Shown: one piece after another, positions 42,948 to 51,912 of the stretch
Layout: every line of letters starts with the position of its first letter
Numbering within the stretch: the first letter of the stretch is position 1
DNA from: Arthrobacter sp. S39
GTDB lineage: Bacteria > Actinomycetota > Actinomycetes > Actinomycetales > Micrococcaceae
Direction of reading: 5' to 3'
Length of the DNA: 64,000 nucleotides
Assembly: GCF_004320525.1 (NCBI RefSeq)
Contig: NZ_SIHX01000005.1
Location: 1 to 64,000 of the forward strand
The notes under the pieces: model-generated
What the model was told of the DNA's origin: nothing
The model's input: the letters and a program-made list of their open reading frames with translations, nothing else
Database searches by the model: none
Program-made: the position numbers and the translations under genes

Positions 42948-44003
42948 ATGAGAGCCATCTGGAAAGGTGCCATCGCGTTTGGCCTGGTCAACGTGCCCGT
43001 GAAGGTCTACAGCGCCACCGAGGACCACGACATCAGCCTCCACCAGGTCCACAACGCCGACGGCGGCCGGATCCGGTACCAGCGGCGCTGCGAGGTGTGC
43101 AGCCAGGTCATCGACTATTCGGACATTGACAAGGCTTTTGAGGACGGCGGCCGGACTGTGGTGCTGTCCAAGGAGGAACTCAAGTCCATTCCGGCGGAGA
43201 ACAGCCACGAGATCGAGGTGGTCCAGTTTGTCCCCTCGGAGCAGCTGGAACCCATGATGTTCGAAAAAAGCTATTACCTGGAGCCGGACTCCAAATCGCC
43301 CAAGGCCTATGTCCTGCTGCGCCGGGCGCTTGAGGACACGGACCGGGTGGCCATCGTCCAGTTCGCCCTGCGTGAGAAGACGAGGCTGGGGGCGCTGCGC
43401 ATCAAGGACGATGTGCTGGTGCTGCAGTCCCTGCTGTGGCCCGACGAGGTCCGGGAAGCCAGCTTCCCGGCACTGGATGAGTCCGTCCGCATCTCCGCCC
43501 AGGAACGCGAAATGTCCGCGGCACTCGTGGAGTCCATGGCCGCCGACTTCGATCCTGACCACTTCACCGATGACTACCAGATCCAGCTCCGCACGCTCAT
43601 CGACGCCAAGCTGGAAAAGGGCGACTCCCTGGACACCGACGAGACATTCGGTGTGGAAGCCGGCGAAGGCGGCAAGGGTGAAGTCATTGACCTGATGGAA
43701 GCCCTCAAGCGCAGCCTGGACCGGAAGCGCGGCGGTGGATCCACGGCGGCCGCCAGGGACACCGACACCGACGAGGACGAAGCAGACGAAGCTCCGGCGA
43801 AATCCGCTGCCGGGAGTAGGTCCGGAACAAAGAGCGCCAGTGGAACCAAGGCTGCTGCAGCCAAGTCCGGCACAACCAAGTCCACCAGCACTAAATCCAC
43901 CACCACCAAGTCCACCACCCGCAAGCCCGCCGCGAAGGCGGACTCGCCTGCTGCCAAGCCCGCGGCGAAAGCCACCACCACCCGGGCGCGCAAGGGCGCG
44001 TGA
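42948..44003 (+). CDS. ku: Ku, NHEJ DNA-end-binding protein
   Basis: A 351-residue protein. MRAIWKGAIAFGLVNVPVK and HNADGGRIRYQRRCEVC are the bacterial Ku core start; it forms a homodimeric ring on DNA ends and recruits LigD. After the core (about residue 255) there is a long Lys/Ala/Thr-rich, Ser-rich tail (KSTSTKSTTTKSTTRK), about 95 residues, resembling histone-H1-like DNA-binding tails. Divergent from ligD with a roughly 40-bp shared promoter region. Confidence 0.95.
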   Translation: MRAIWKGAIAFGLVNVPVKVYSATEDHDISLHQVHNADGGRIRYQRRCEVCSQVIDYSDIDKAFEDGGRTVVLSKEELKSIPAENSHEIEVVQFVPSEQLEPMMFEKSYYLEPDSKSPKAYVLLRRALEDTDRVAIVQFALREKTRLGALRIKDDVLVLQSLLWPDEVREASFPALDESVRISAQEREMSAALVESMAADFDPDHFTDDYQIQLRTLIDAKLEKGDSLDTDETFGVEAGEGGKGEVIDLMEALKRSLDRKRGGGSTAAARDTDTDEDEADEAPAKSAAGSRSGTKSASGTKAAAAKSGTTKSTSTKSTTTKSTTRKPAAKADSPAAKPAAKATTTRARKGA

Positions 44004-44063
44004 TCCTGCACACGTGCCTGATGCTGCCGACCTCAGGGCCGCTGGTGCGGTGATGGCGGCCGC

Positions 44064-44330
44064 CTAGGAGTTCCGGAGCGCGGAGATGAGCTCGCTCTTT
44101 TTCTTGGCGGAGTAACCGGTGAGGCCTATTTCCTTGGCCCTGGCCTTCAGCTGCGGGACTGTCCAGTCGTCGTAGTCGCCGGCCTTTCCGCCCTTGCGGC
44201 CCACGGCGGAGCGGCCCTTCTTCGCTGCCGCGTTCGAGATGCGGGCGGCCTTCTGTTTGGACGCGCCGTCCTCACGCAATTCCTCGTACAGCTCGGGATC
44301 CTTCAGGCTGGGGTTTTTCTTGCCTGGCAT
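44064..44330 (-). CDS. Small Rho-N/SAP-like protein next to ku
   Basis: An 88-residue basic protein. The start at 44330 has AAGGAGG 6 nt upstream. N-terminal LKDPELYEELREDGASKQKAARISNAAA is a helix-rich conserved segment seen in DUF7218-type proteins; the C-terminal DDWTVPQLKARAKEIGLTGYSAKKKSELISALR is a SAP/Rho-N-like nucleic-acid-binding helix pair. It converges on ku with a 60-bp gap. Possible DNA-binding accessory; role unproven. Confidence 0.75.
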   Translation of the reverse strand: MPGKKNPSLKDPELYEELREDGASKQKAARISNAAAKKGRSAVGRKGGKAGDYDDWTVPQLKARAKEIGLTGYSAKKKSELISALRNS

Positions 44331-44573
44331 GTCATCCTCCTTCAACCGCTGGCCGGTGCGCCGCAGCACTGTCTTTGCTGGTCAGGCTTCCACGCTATGT
44401 CCGGGCCTGCGCAAAAACAAGGAAACGCTAAGTCTGCTTGCCTTCTGGCCCGGCAAGCAGCTTCGAGTCCTTTACACCCCGGCCCGCTGCGGCCACAATG
44501 GGTCGCATCGCAGCCTCCACTGTTAGCGCAGCGTGCTGTCACTCAAAACCTGCCACAGGAGAGGGACACCGAC

Positions 44574-45419
44574 ATGAATGACACAACGGACGTCAAAGAT
44601 GCCGACCGTGCACTGAAGCAGAAGCACCGGGCCATGTGGGCGTCGGGGGACTACCCCGCATTGGCCAGCGAACTGATCCTGGACCTCGGAGCCATCCTGG
44701 TTGATGCGTGCGGAATCAAGGCCAAACAGCGTGTCCTGGATGTGGCGGCCGGGTCCGGCAACGCTGCCATCCCGGCGGCCATGATGGGCGCCCAGGTGAT
44801 CGCCAGCGACCTCACTCCGGAACTGTTCGACGCCGGCCGGCACCAGGCAGCCGACCGCGGCGTAACACTGGAGTGGAAGGAAGCCGATGCCGAGTCCCTG
44901 CCGTTCGGGGACAACGAATTCGATGTGGTCCTGTCGTGCCTGGGCGTGATGTTCGCGCCCCATCACCAGGCGGGGGCGGACGAAATCGTACGGGTATCCA
45001 AACCCGGCGGAACCATCGGGCTGCTGAGCTGGACGCCTGAAGGGTTCATCGGAAAGATGTTCGCCACCATGAAGCCGTTCTCGCCTCCCCCTCCGCCCGG
45101 GGCCCAGCCGCCGCCGCTCTGGGGCAGCGAGGACCACGTACGTGAACTCTTCGGCGACAGGATCACCGACATCAAAGCGCAGAAGCGCACGGTTGCCATC
45201 CACAGCTTCCACCAGCCGGAGGACTTCCTGCGGTACTTCAAGTCCCACTACGGCCCCACCATCTCGGTCTACAAATTCCTCGCCGACGACGAAGATAAGG
45301 TCAAAGCCCTGGACAAGGCCCTCACGGAGCTTGCCGACTCCTTTGGCGATGCCCATGGCGACGCCGCGTGGCAAATGGAATGGGAATACCTGCTGCTCAC
45401 GGCGCGGAAGGCTAAGTGA
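44574..45419 (+). CDS. Class I SAM-dependent methyltransferase
   Basis: A 281-residue protein with AGGAGAGGG upstream of ATG 44574. LDVAAGSGNAAIPAAMMG is the SAM-binding motif I, AESLPFGDNEFDVVLSCLGVMFAPHH the ubiE-like motif II-III region. Substrate unknown. Stop overlaps the SRPBCC gene by TGATG; the pair is probably co-translated. Confidence 0.9.
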   Translation: MNDTTDVKDADRALKQKHRAMWASGDYPALASELILDLGAILVDACGIKAKQRVLDVAAGSGNAAIPAAMMGAQVIASDLTPELFDAGRHQAADRGVTLEWKEADAESLPFGDNEFDVVLSCLGVMFAPHHQAGADEIVRVSKPGGTIGLLSWTPEGFIGKMFATMKPFSPPPPPGAQPPPLWGSEDHVRELFGDRITDIKAQKRTVAIHSFHQPEDFLRYFKSHYGPTISVYKFLADDEDKVKALDKALTELADSFGDAHGDAAWQMEWEYLLLTARKAK

Positions 45420-45850
45420 TGGCAGGCGGCCACGTGGCAACGTCCAGCATCACCATCGATGCCCCGCCGGACCGGGTCTGGGATGTCATCACGGATCCGG
45501 CTGCCGTGAAGGAATTTATGTTCGGGGCCGACCTCGTCACTGACTGGACGGTGGGCGGGCCCATCGCCTGGCGCGGGGAATGGGAAGGGAAGCCGTACGA
45601 GGACAAGGGGACGATCCTCGAAGTTGAACCCGGGCACAAGCTCGTCCACACCCATTTCAGCCCTCTCGGCGGCGAGGAGGACAAGCCAGAGAACTACCAC
45701 ACGCTGACGTGGACGCTGGAGGACAGGGACGGTCAGACGCAGCTGACGCTCTCGCAGGACAACAACGCCAGCGAGGACGCGGCTGAGCATTCCAGGGGTA
45801 TGTGGGACATGCTCGTGGCCGACGTCAAGAAGATCACCGAGCGCACCTAA
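45419..45850 (+). CDS. SRPBCC/AHSA1-like protein
   Basis: A 143-residue protein with ATG at 45419 overlapping the methyltransferase stop. IDAPPDRVWDVITDPAAVKEFM and W.GE..GKPYEDKGTILEVEPGHKLVHTH fit the START/AHSA1 hydrophobic-pocket fold. May bind a small hydrophobic ligand related to the methyltransferase substrate; inferred from coupling. Confidence 0.85.
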   Translation: MAGGHVATSSITIDAPPDRVWDVITDPAAVKEFMFGADLVTDWTVGGPIAWRGEWEGKPYEDKGTILEVEPGHKLVHTHFSPLGGEEDKPENYHTLTWTLEDRDGQTQLTLSQDNNASEDAAEHSRGMWDMLVADVKKITERT

Positions 45851-45851
45851 A

Positions 45852-45908
45852 AGCAGCGGCCGCCGTCGTACCTCCCCATCTCGGGAGAAGTACGACGGCG
45901 GCCGCTGC
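45852..45908. terminator. Long hairpin terminator between SRPBCC and ptsH genes
   Basis: AGCAGCGGCCGCCGTCGTAC pairs with GTACGACGGCGGCCGCTGCT, 20 bp perfect, with an inner CTCCC/GGGAG stem. Lies between convergent genes. No T tract, so it may act as a bidirectional roadblock. Confidence 0.75.
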
Positions 45909-45927
45909 TGTTAGCGCGTGCCGCTAC

Positions 45928-46203
45928 TTACGCGTCGTGATCCGTTTCCAGGATCTTGACGAGGCTCTCCAGGGCGTCGTCCGCGCCGGTGCCCTCGGCG
46001 CGAAGCACCACAACGTCGCCGTGGGAGGCGCCCAGGCTCATCAGGGACAGGATGCTGGCGGCGTCCATGGCCTCGTCGGCAGGCTCACCTTCACGGGCGA
46101 TGGTGATGTCGAGGTCGTACTCCCCGGCTGCTTCCGCGAAGATGGCGGCGGGACGGGCGTGCAGGCCTACTCGGCTGGCGACGGTTGCGGTGCGTTCTGG
46201 CAT
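45928..46203 (-). CDS. ptsH: HPr phosphocarrier (PtsH)
   Basis: A 91-residue PTS phosphocarrier. GLHARPAA carries the phosphorylated His15; the AASILSLMSLG segment contains the regulatory-Ser region. It passes phosphate from EI to the fructose EIIA domain. Last gene of the leftward fruR-fruK-fruA-ptsH run, 68 bp after fruA. No EI (ptsI) gene is in the window. Confidence 0.95.
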   Translation of the reverse strand: MPERTATVASRVGLHARPAAIFAEAAGEYDLDITIAREGEPADEAMDAASILSLMSLGASHGDVVVLRAEGTGADDALESLVKILETDHDA

Positions 46204-46271
46204 TTTTGCTCCTTTTGTCTTTCGGCGCCCTGTGGGTTCAGCGCCGTTGATATGTAGTGGGTGAAGCCGGG

Positions 46272-48320
46272 TCAGACCGTTACGGGAACGGACTCCACGG
46301 TAGCAGCGGGCTTGGCGGCAGCCCAGCGCTTGAGCGCGATGACGGCCAGGGCGCTGATTACGGTGCCGGCCAGGATGGCGACGACGAACATCACCAGGTT
46401 GCCGATGGCGAAGAACACGAAGATACCGCCGTGGGGTGCCTGCGAGGTGACGCCGGTGGCCATGCAGAGGGCGCCGGTGAGGGCGCCGCCCACCATGCTG
46501 GCGGGGATGACGCGCAGCGGGTCCGACGCGGCGAACGGGATGGCACCTTCTGAGATGAAGGATGCACCCAGCAGCCAGGCCGCCTTGCCGTTTTCACGCT
46601 CGTTCAGGGTGAAAAGCTTCTTGTCCAGGACCGTGGCCAGGGCCATCGCCAGCGGTGGCACCATGCCGGCAGCCATGACAGTTGCCATGATCTGCCACGG
46701 GGCCTGGTTGGTGGCGCTGCCGGCGCTCAGGCCGGCCACTGCGAAGGCGTACGCAACCTTGTTGACCGGACCGCCAAGGTCGAAGCACATCATGAGGCCG
46801 AGGATGATGCCGAGGACCACCGCGGAGGCGCCGCTCATGCCAGTCAGCCAGCTGTTCAGGCCGGAGGTGATGCCGGCGATCGGGCCGCCGAGGACCAGGA
46901 ACATCAGGCCGGAGGCGAAGATGGAGGCGAGCAGCGGGATGATCACCACGGGCATCAGGCCTCGGAGCCAGCGCGGTACCTGCCACGTACCGATGAGGTG
47001 TGCCATGTAACCGGCGAGCAGGCCTCCGACAATGCCGCCGAGGAAGCCCGCACTCATGTAGCTTGCGACGGCACCTGCGACGAAGCCCGGAGCAATACCT
47101 GGCCGGTCGGCGATGGCGTAGGCGATGTAGCCGGCCAGCGCCGGCACCAGGAAGCTCATGGACAGGTTGCCGATTTTGAACAGGACTGCGCCGAGGTAGA
47201 CGCCGAGCCCTCCTTCGGGAAGGTTGCCGAAGTTGTTCTCCAGCACCACCTTATTGGCGACCTCGGTGACGTCGTAGCCGCCCAGCAGGAAGCCAAACGC
47301 CATTAGGAGGCCACCACCGGCCACAAACGGAATCATGTAGCTGACACCGGTGAGCAGTGCACGCTTCAGCTTCTGGCCGATGTGCTCGCCCTTTTCAGAC
47401 GCTTCACGATCTGCCTGCTCTTCGGCGCCGAAGTGCGGCACACGGCGGGCGTGCGGGTCGTTGGCTGCGGCGAGCGCTTCCTGGACCATCTTGGCGGGCT
47501 CGTCGATGCCGCGCTTGACGGGAGCGTTGATGACGGGCTTGCCGGCAAAGCGCTCCTTGCCGCGGACGTCCACGTCCACCGCGAAGATCACGGCCTCGGC
47601 GGCTGCAATGACTGCGGGGTCCAGCGGCTTGGCGCCGGAGGAACCCTGGGTCTCAACCTGCAGGTCCACGCCCATTTCCTCGGCGGCGGCGACCAGCGAG
47701 TCGGCGGCCATGTAGGTGTGGGCGATGCCGGTGGGGCACGCGGTCACGGCCACAAGACGCCTCGGTCCCGCAGAACCAGCGGCCGGGGCGGCTCCCGCGG
47801 CGGCCGCGGCAGGCGCCGCATCAGCAGCAGAAGCAGAAGGCGCAGCTGCAGCCGCGTGGGCTGCCGGCTTGTCCGCCAGTGCGCCGTCCACCAGTTCCAC
47901 GATCTCCTCACGGGAGGACGCTGCACGCAACGCTGCCGTGAAGTCCTTTTTGATCAGGGACCGGGCAAGCTTGGACAGCAGCTTCAGGTGCTCCTGGTCT
48001 GCGCCGTCGGGGGCGGCGATGAAGAAGATGAGGTCCGCCGGGCCGTCCTTGGCGCCGAAGTCCACCTTGGGGTTGAGGCGGGCCATGGCCAGGGTGGGAA
48101 CGGTGACCGCCGCGGAGCGGCAGTGCGGGATGGCGATGCCGCCGGGGATGCCGGTAGCCGTCTTCTGCTCGCGGGCGAAGGCATCGGCAAAGAGGCCTTC
48201 AACCTCTGATGCGCGTCCGGTGGCCGCTACTTTGCTGGCCAGGTGCCGGATCACGTCCTCGGGCGAGCTGCCCAGGTTCTGGTCGAGCTCGACCAGTTCG
48301 GTGGTGATGAGCTGCGTCAC
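46272..48320 (-). CDS. fruA: PTS fructose permease EIIABC (FruA)
   Basis: A 682-residue protein. Start set at GTG 48320 with AAAGGA 6 nt upstream; the longer frame is antisense to fruK. Order EIIA (phospho-H66 in GIAIPHCRS), Ala-rich linker (about 152-185), EIIB (phospho-C195 in TACPTGIAHT), EIIC membrane domain (about 330-680). Imports fructose as fructose-1-phosphate. Directly follows fruK. Confidence 0.95.
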   Translation of the reverse strand: MTQLITTELVELDQNLGSSPEDVIRHLASKVAATGRASEVEGLFADAFAREQKTATGIPGGIAIPHCRSAAVTVPTLAMARLNPKVDFGAKDGPADLIFFIAAPDGADQEHLKLLSKLARSLIKKDFTAALRAASSREEIVELVDGALADKPAAHAAAAAPSASAADAAPAAAAAGAAPAAGSAGPRRLVAVTACPTGIAHTYMAADSLVAAAEEMGVDLQVETQGSSGAKPLDPAVIAAAEAVIFAVDVDVRGKERFAGKPVINAPVKRGIDEPAKMVQEALAAANDPHARRVPHFGAEEQADREASEKGEHIGQKLKRALLTGVSYMIPFVAGGGLLMAFGFLLGGYDVTEVANKVVLENNFGNLPEGGLGVYLGAVLFKIGNLSMSFLVPALAGYIAYAIADRPGIAPGFVAGAVASYMSAGFLGGIVGGLLAGYMAHLIGTWQVPRWLRGLMPVVIIPLLASIFASGLMFLVLGGPIAGITSGLNSWLTGMSGASAVVLGIILGLMMCFDLGGPVNKVAYAFAVAGLSAGSATNQAPWQIMATVMAAGMVPPLAMALATVLDKKLFTLNERENGKAAWLLGASFISEGAIPFAASDPLRVIPASMVGGALTGALCMATGVTSQAPHGGIFVFFAIGNLVMFVVAILAGTVISALAVIALKRWAAAKPAATVESVPVTV

Positions 48321-48322
48321 TG

Positions 48323-49327
48323 TCAATCCTTTCGAAGGGCCGTGATGGTTACGGCATCCGGGGTGGTTTGGTGGACTGCCGGGACAGTGGAACCCGGCAG
48401 GGAGGCGGCGGCAGCACCATGTGCCACCGCCTGACGGAGGCAATCGGCCGGGGCGGCGCCCTGGCCGTGGGCGAGCAGATAGCCAGCCAGCGACGAATCG
48501 CCCGCGCCGACCGTACTGACCGCGGCGACCGGCGGATGCGTGGCCAGCCACGCGCCGTCGGCCGTTACCAGGACAGCTCCCTTGGATCCGAGAGTTGCCA
48601 GCACAGCACCCACACCGGAACGTACGACGGCGGCGGCGGCCGCTGCTGCAGCCTCCGGATCCGCTTCAAGTTCGTCTGCGGTTGACGCCGTGGCAAAGCC
48701 GGCTGCGGCAGCCAGTTCCGCCAGTTCCTCGGCGTTGGGCTTAAGGAGGTCCGGTTTCCCGGACATGCCGTCCGAAGTGCCGGAGACGGCGCCGGCGAGC
48801 GGCGCCCCGGAGGAGTCGACGGCGATGAGCGGCACGCCGCCGTCGGCCCCGGAACCAGCGCCGGAACGCAGCCGGCTGGTGACGGTGGCGTAGAAGTCGG
48901 CCGGGAAGCCCGGCGGCAGGGAGCCCGCCAGGACCACCCAGCTGGCACCGCGGGCGCGTTCCAGGAGCAGGGCGATCAATGCTTCCTGCTGGTCTGCGGT
49001 CAGCACCGGCCCGGGCTCGTTGATCTTGGTGGTCACGCCACCGGGCTCCGTGAGGGCCACGTTGGTGCGCAGCGGCTCGTCAATGGGCAGCGCGGCGAAC
49101 GGGACGCCGTCGTGCTGCAACCCGGCCAGGACGGGATCGCTGTCGCCGCCGGGGAGTACCGCGATGGTTTGCAGGCCCGACGCGACCAGCGCCCGGGAGA
49201 CGTTGACGCCCTTGCCGCCCGATTCCTGGCTGACGGAGATGGCGCGCTGGACCTCGCCGCGTTCCAGTGGTCCGGGCAGTGCCACGGTCCGGTCCAGGCT
49301 GGGGTTGGCCGTGAAGGTGACGATCAT
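48323..49327 (-). CDS. fruK: 1-phosphofructokinase (FruK)
   Basis: A 334-residue PfkB-family kinase. N-terminal TFTANPSLDRTV and GGKGVNVSRAL are the substrate-binding motifs; VGAGDSSLAGYL near the end is the anion-hole/ATP motif with the catalytic Asp. Converts fructose-1-phosphate made by FruA into fructose-1,6-bisphosphate. ATGA overlap with fruR, and two nt before fruA. Confidence 0.93.
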   Translation of the reverse strand: MIVTFTANPSLDRTVALPGPLERGEVQRAISVSQESGGKGVNVSRALVASGLQTIAVLPGGDSDPVLAGLQHDGVPFAALPIDEPLRTNVALTEPGGVTTKINEPGPVLTADQQEALIALLLERARGASWVVLAGSLPPGFPADFYATVTSRLRSGAGSGADGGVPLIAVDSSGAPLAGAVSGTSDGMSGKPDLLKPNAEELAELAAAAGFATASTADELEADPEAAAAAAAAVVRSGVGAVLATLGSKGAVLVTADGAWLATHPPVAAVSTVGAGDSSLAGYLLAHGQGAAPADCLRQAVAHGAAAASLPGSTVPAVHQTTPDAVTITALRKD

Positions 49328-50127
49328 GCGATCACCACGTCAACGCCGGCCTCTGTCAGGGCTGCTGCCAGCTCCGGGCTGGGCTCGCTGTCTGTAATCA
49401 AGGTGTCCAGATCTTTCAGTGAGGCGAACTGGACCAGGGTTTCTGCGTCCAGCTTGGAGGAATCGGCCAGCACCACGATGCGGCGGGCCGAACGGACGAA
49501 GGCTGCCTTGACGGCGGCTTCTTCAGGATCGGGGGTGCTAAGGCCAAAGCTGGGGTGGATGCCGTTGGCGCCGATGAAGGCGATGTCCGGGCGCATCCGC
49601 TGGGCCGCTTCCACCGTTGCCTGCCCCACGGCGGCCTGGGTGAGGCCGCGGACCCTGCCGCCCAGGATCTGGAGGGCGATTCCGGGGGTACTGGACAGCC
49701 TGGCGGCGATGGGGACGGCGTGGGTGATCACCACGAGTTCGGTGCCGGGCTCGGTGGCGGAAGGCTCGACGGCGGTGCGCCGGGAAAGCAGGTCAGCCAG
49801 GACTTCGGTGGTGGAGCCGGCGTCGATCAGGATGCTTCCGGACCCCGATTGCGGGATCAGGGCCATCGCGGCTTCGGCGATGCGCCTTTTTTGGTCGGGG
49901 CGCTGGATGGCCCGCTCGTTGATGCTTTCCTCGGTGGTGCTGAACCGGTCCGCGGCGACGGCGCCGCCGTGGACCCTGCGGACGGTCCCGGCTGTTTCCA
50001 GGGTGGCGAGGTCACGGCGGACGGTTTCGGTGGTGATACGGAAGCGCTCAGCCAGCAGGGTCACGCTGACCCGGCCGCTGCCGGCAACAAGCTCGGCAAT
50101 CTTCTGCTGGCGCTCTTCGGCGAACAC
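49324..50127 (-). CDS. fruR: DeoR-family fructose regulator (FruR)
   Basis: A 267-residue protein. ERQQKIAELVAGSGRVSVTLLAERF...TVRRDLATLETAGTVRRVHGGA is the DeoR helix-turn-helix; the C-terminal DeoRC sugar-phosphate sensor has ILIDAGSTTE and GANGIHPSFG. First gene of the leftward operon, so it regulates itself with fruKA. An inverted repeat lies about 80 bp upstream. Confidence 0.92.
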   Translation of the reverse strand: MFAEERQQKIAELVAGSGRVSVTLLAERFRITTETVRRDLATLETAGTVRRVHGGAVAADRFSTTEESINERAIQRPDQKRRIAEAAMALIPQSGSGSILIDAGSTTEVLADLLSRRTAVEPSATEPGTELVVITHAVPIAARLSSTPGIALQILGGRVRGLTQAAVGQATVEAAQRMRPDIAFIGANGIHPSFGLSTPDPEEAAVKAAFVRSARRIVVLADSSKLDAETLVQFASLKDLDTLITDSEPSPELAAALTEAGVDVVIA

Positions 50128-50203
50128 GTACCCTCCGTTGCGTAAAGTCCTGCGGGATTCTTTGAGTGACTGGCATCACATGATGTGGAATTACTTGACT
50201 TTA

Positions 50204-50250
50204 TCTTTGTTTGTGTTGGTTTGTCAATGGAAACCCACACGAAACAAAGA
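50204..50250. promoter_or_regulatory. Candidate FruR (DeoR-type) operator, inverted repeat
   Basis: TCTTTGTTTGTGTTGG (50204-50219) and CCACACGAAACAAAGA (50235-50250) form a near-perfect inverted repeat differing by one shifted base. It is about 80 bp upstream of the fruR start. Confidence 0.6.
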
Positions 50251-50291
50251 GGGGTGCTTTGCCGATGCGGGCGGCTGGAACCGGAGGGTGC

Positions 50292-50334
50292 GAAAAAGCC
50301 GGGCCGGACCGCGGTGGTCCGGCCCGGCTTTTTC
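50292..50334. terminator. Bidirectional terminator, 19-bp stem
   Basis: GAAAAAGCCGGGCCGGACC pairs perfectly with GGTCCGGCCCGGCTTTTTC around GCGGT. It lies downstream of the leftward DUF6458 gene. Confidence 0.92.
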
Positions 50335-50366
50335 GGGTTCATGGTGGGGGTCTTCGGGCGTGGGGT

Positions 50367-50624
50367 TTACAGGCCGCCGTCGCGGCTTTCATTGCGGGTG
50401 ATGCGCTCCCCGGTGTTGGGGTCAACCACTGAACGCGTTTCGCTGACCCGCCGGCTGCGCCCCGGTGAGGCCAGGATCAGTGAGGCGATGAGGCCGATCA
50501 CGCCCACGGCCATCAGGATGTATCCGATCAGCACCTGGTCCACGAAGGGAATCAGCCCTGGTGCGACGGCCCAGGCGAGGATGGCGCCGATGGCGATGAG
50601 GAAGATGGAGGAACCGATTCTCAT
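50367..50624 (-). CDS. DUF6458-like small membrane protein
   Basis: An 85-residue protein, ATG at 50624 with AAGGAG 8 nt upstream. Two membrane helices (about 3-20 and 32-52) begin MRIGSSIFLIAIGAIL. A basic, polar tail follows (RSRRVSETRSVVDPNTG). Matches the small actinobacterial membrane proteins of DUF6458 type. Function unknown. Followed by a strong terminator. Confidence 0.75.
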   Translation of the reverse strand: MRIGSSIFLIAIGAILAWAVAPGLIPFVDQVLIGYILMAVGVIGLIASLILASPGRSRRVSETRSVVDPNTGERITRNESRDGGL

Positions 50625-50839
50625 GACTTGCTCCTTATTGTCCGCGGATTGGTGGGCGGTACTTCTGGAACTGCAGGACTCGCTGGATATCTGCTCAGTG
50701 CATTTGCTAAGCATGCTGTCTGTCTAGCGTTAGGCTACAGCGCGGTCAGGGCCGATTCAACGACCGGGCGAAGGTGCGGCGCAATCGTAACCATGCGCCA
50801 CGGTGCCGTTGCGACCCGCCTGCTGGTTAGGCTGATCCG

Positions 50840-51457
50840 ATGGAAACAGTTGTGTGGTCCAAGCCGGAGGAGGAGCGGGCAGGCACGCCGTTGCTGGTGA
50901 TGATGCACGGCTACGGCACCGACGAGTCCCGGATGGTGCGGCTGTTTGACTACCTGCCACCGAACTTCACCTGCGCGGCGTTGCGCGCGCCCATGGTCAT
51001 CGGCGACCACTACGGCTGGTTCCTCCTGGACTACTTCCTCGCCAACGACTTTGCCGACGTCATCAGCACCACCAACACGGTCCACGACTGGATCAACGCC
51101 GTCAGGGGCCAGCACCGCAGCGTGAGCCTGCTGGGCTATTCGCAGGGCATGGCCATGGCCAGCACCCTCCTGCGGCTGCATCCCAAAAGCTATGAAGCCG
51201 TGGTAGGGCTGTCCGGCTTCGTGCTGGAGAATGACCTGCTGGCGCTGACTGACTCCTTCGAGACCCCGCCGCCGTTCTTCTGGGGCCGGGACAAGGCGGA
51301 CCTGGTGATCAACGAGGACGCCACCGCCCATACGGGAGAATGGCTGAACGCCAATACGCGGCTCACGGCCAGGACCTACCCAGGCATGGGGCACGCGATG
51401 AGCAAGACGGAGATGGTGGATGTCAGCGCCTTCCTCCGCCACTACGTCCTCCCTTAG
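50840..51457 (+). CDS. Alpha/beta hydrolase, phospholipase/carboxylesterase type
   Basis: A 205-residue cytoplasmic hydrolase. GYSQGMAMA holds the nucleophile S101; MMHGYGTDE is the oxyanion loop; catalytic His is in YPGMGHAM. Length and layout fit the PF02230 esterase group. Substrate unknown; it stands alone. Confidence 0.9.
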   Translation: METVVWSKPEEERAGTPLLVMMHGYGTDESRMVRLFDYLPPNFTCAALRAPMVIGDHYGWFLLDYFLANDFADVISTTNTVHDWINAVRGQHRSVSLLGYSQGMAMASTLLRLHPKSYEAVVGLSGFVLENDLLALTDSFETPPPFFWGRDKADLVINEDATAHTGEWLNANTRLTARTYPGMGHAMSKTEMVDVSAFLRHYVLP

Positions 51458-51912
51458 GCCTGCCAGGGCTCAAGCGATCCGTGCCCGGGTGGAATGGCCC
51501 CGACGCTGAGAGTCGCGTCACACTCCGGCAAGGAGAAAAAACAGTTGCATGCCAAATTTGTAAGCGCTTACACTCGAGTTCGGCCGATTCCACCGGCCCT
51601 TGAACTGGGCGGGAAGGGAGATCTGCCGCATGCACGTGTTTTATTGCCCTGCGCGGGTCGCTCCACCGGCCGCCGACGCGTGGTTTGCCGTCCAGTTTGT
51701 TATGTCGCAGCAAGGCGCCCATGATGGAAGAAGGCATTCATCAGCGCCCCTCCGGCCCGCCGTGGCATTGACGCCCCCGCGCCGCGCTTGCTGATCGCAG
51801 CGGACACCGTCGCCGTTTCCTCGCCCCACGCACCGCATAGCCCACGCACAGCCCATCCCAAGCACCGCGCCCGCCGAGCCTGCCCGCCGTCTGAAAGGAC
51901 ACCGCACCGCGC
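51458..51912. other. Upstream region of the beta-PGM/GH65 pair
   Basis: 455 bases without a convincing gene. It contains a perfect LacI-type operator (51559-51572). Short frames in it lack both coding appearance and ribosome sites. Confidence 0.5.
51559..51572. promoter_or_regulatory. Perfect LacI-type operator
   Basis: TGTAAGCGCTTACA is a perfect 14-bp palindrome with the CG centre typical of LacI-family operators. 341 bp upstream of the beta-PGM gene. No LacI gene adjoins it. Confidence 0.75.

Noticed and set aside
46272..48551. Longer FruA frame starting at 48551
   Set aside because: The extension is antisense-like sequence inside fruK; GTG 48320 has a ribosome site and the normal EIIA start.
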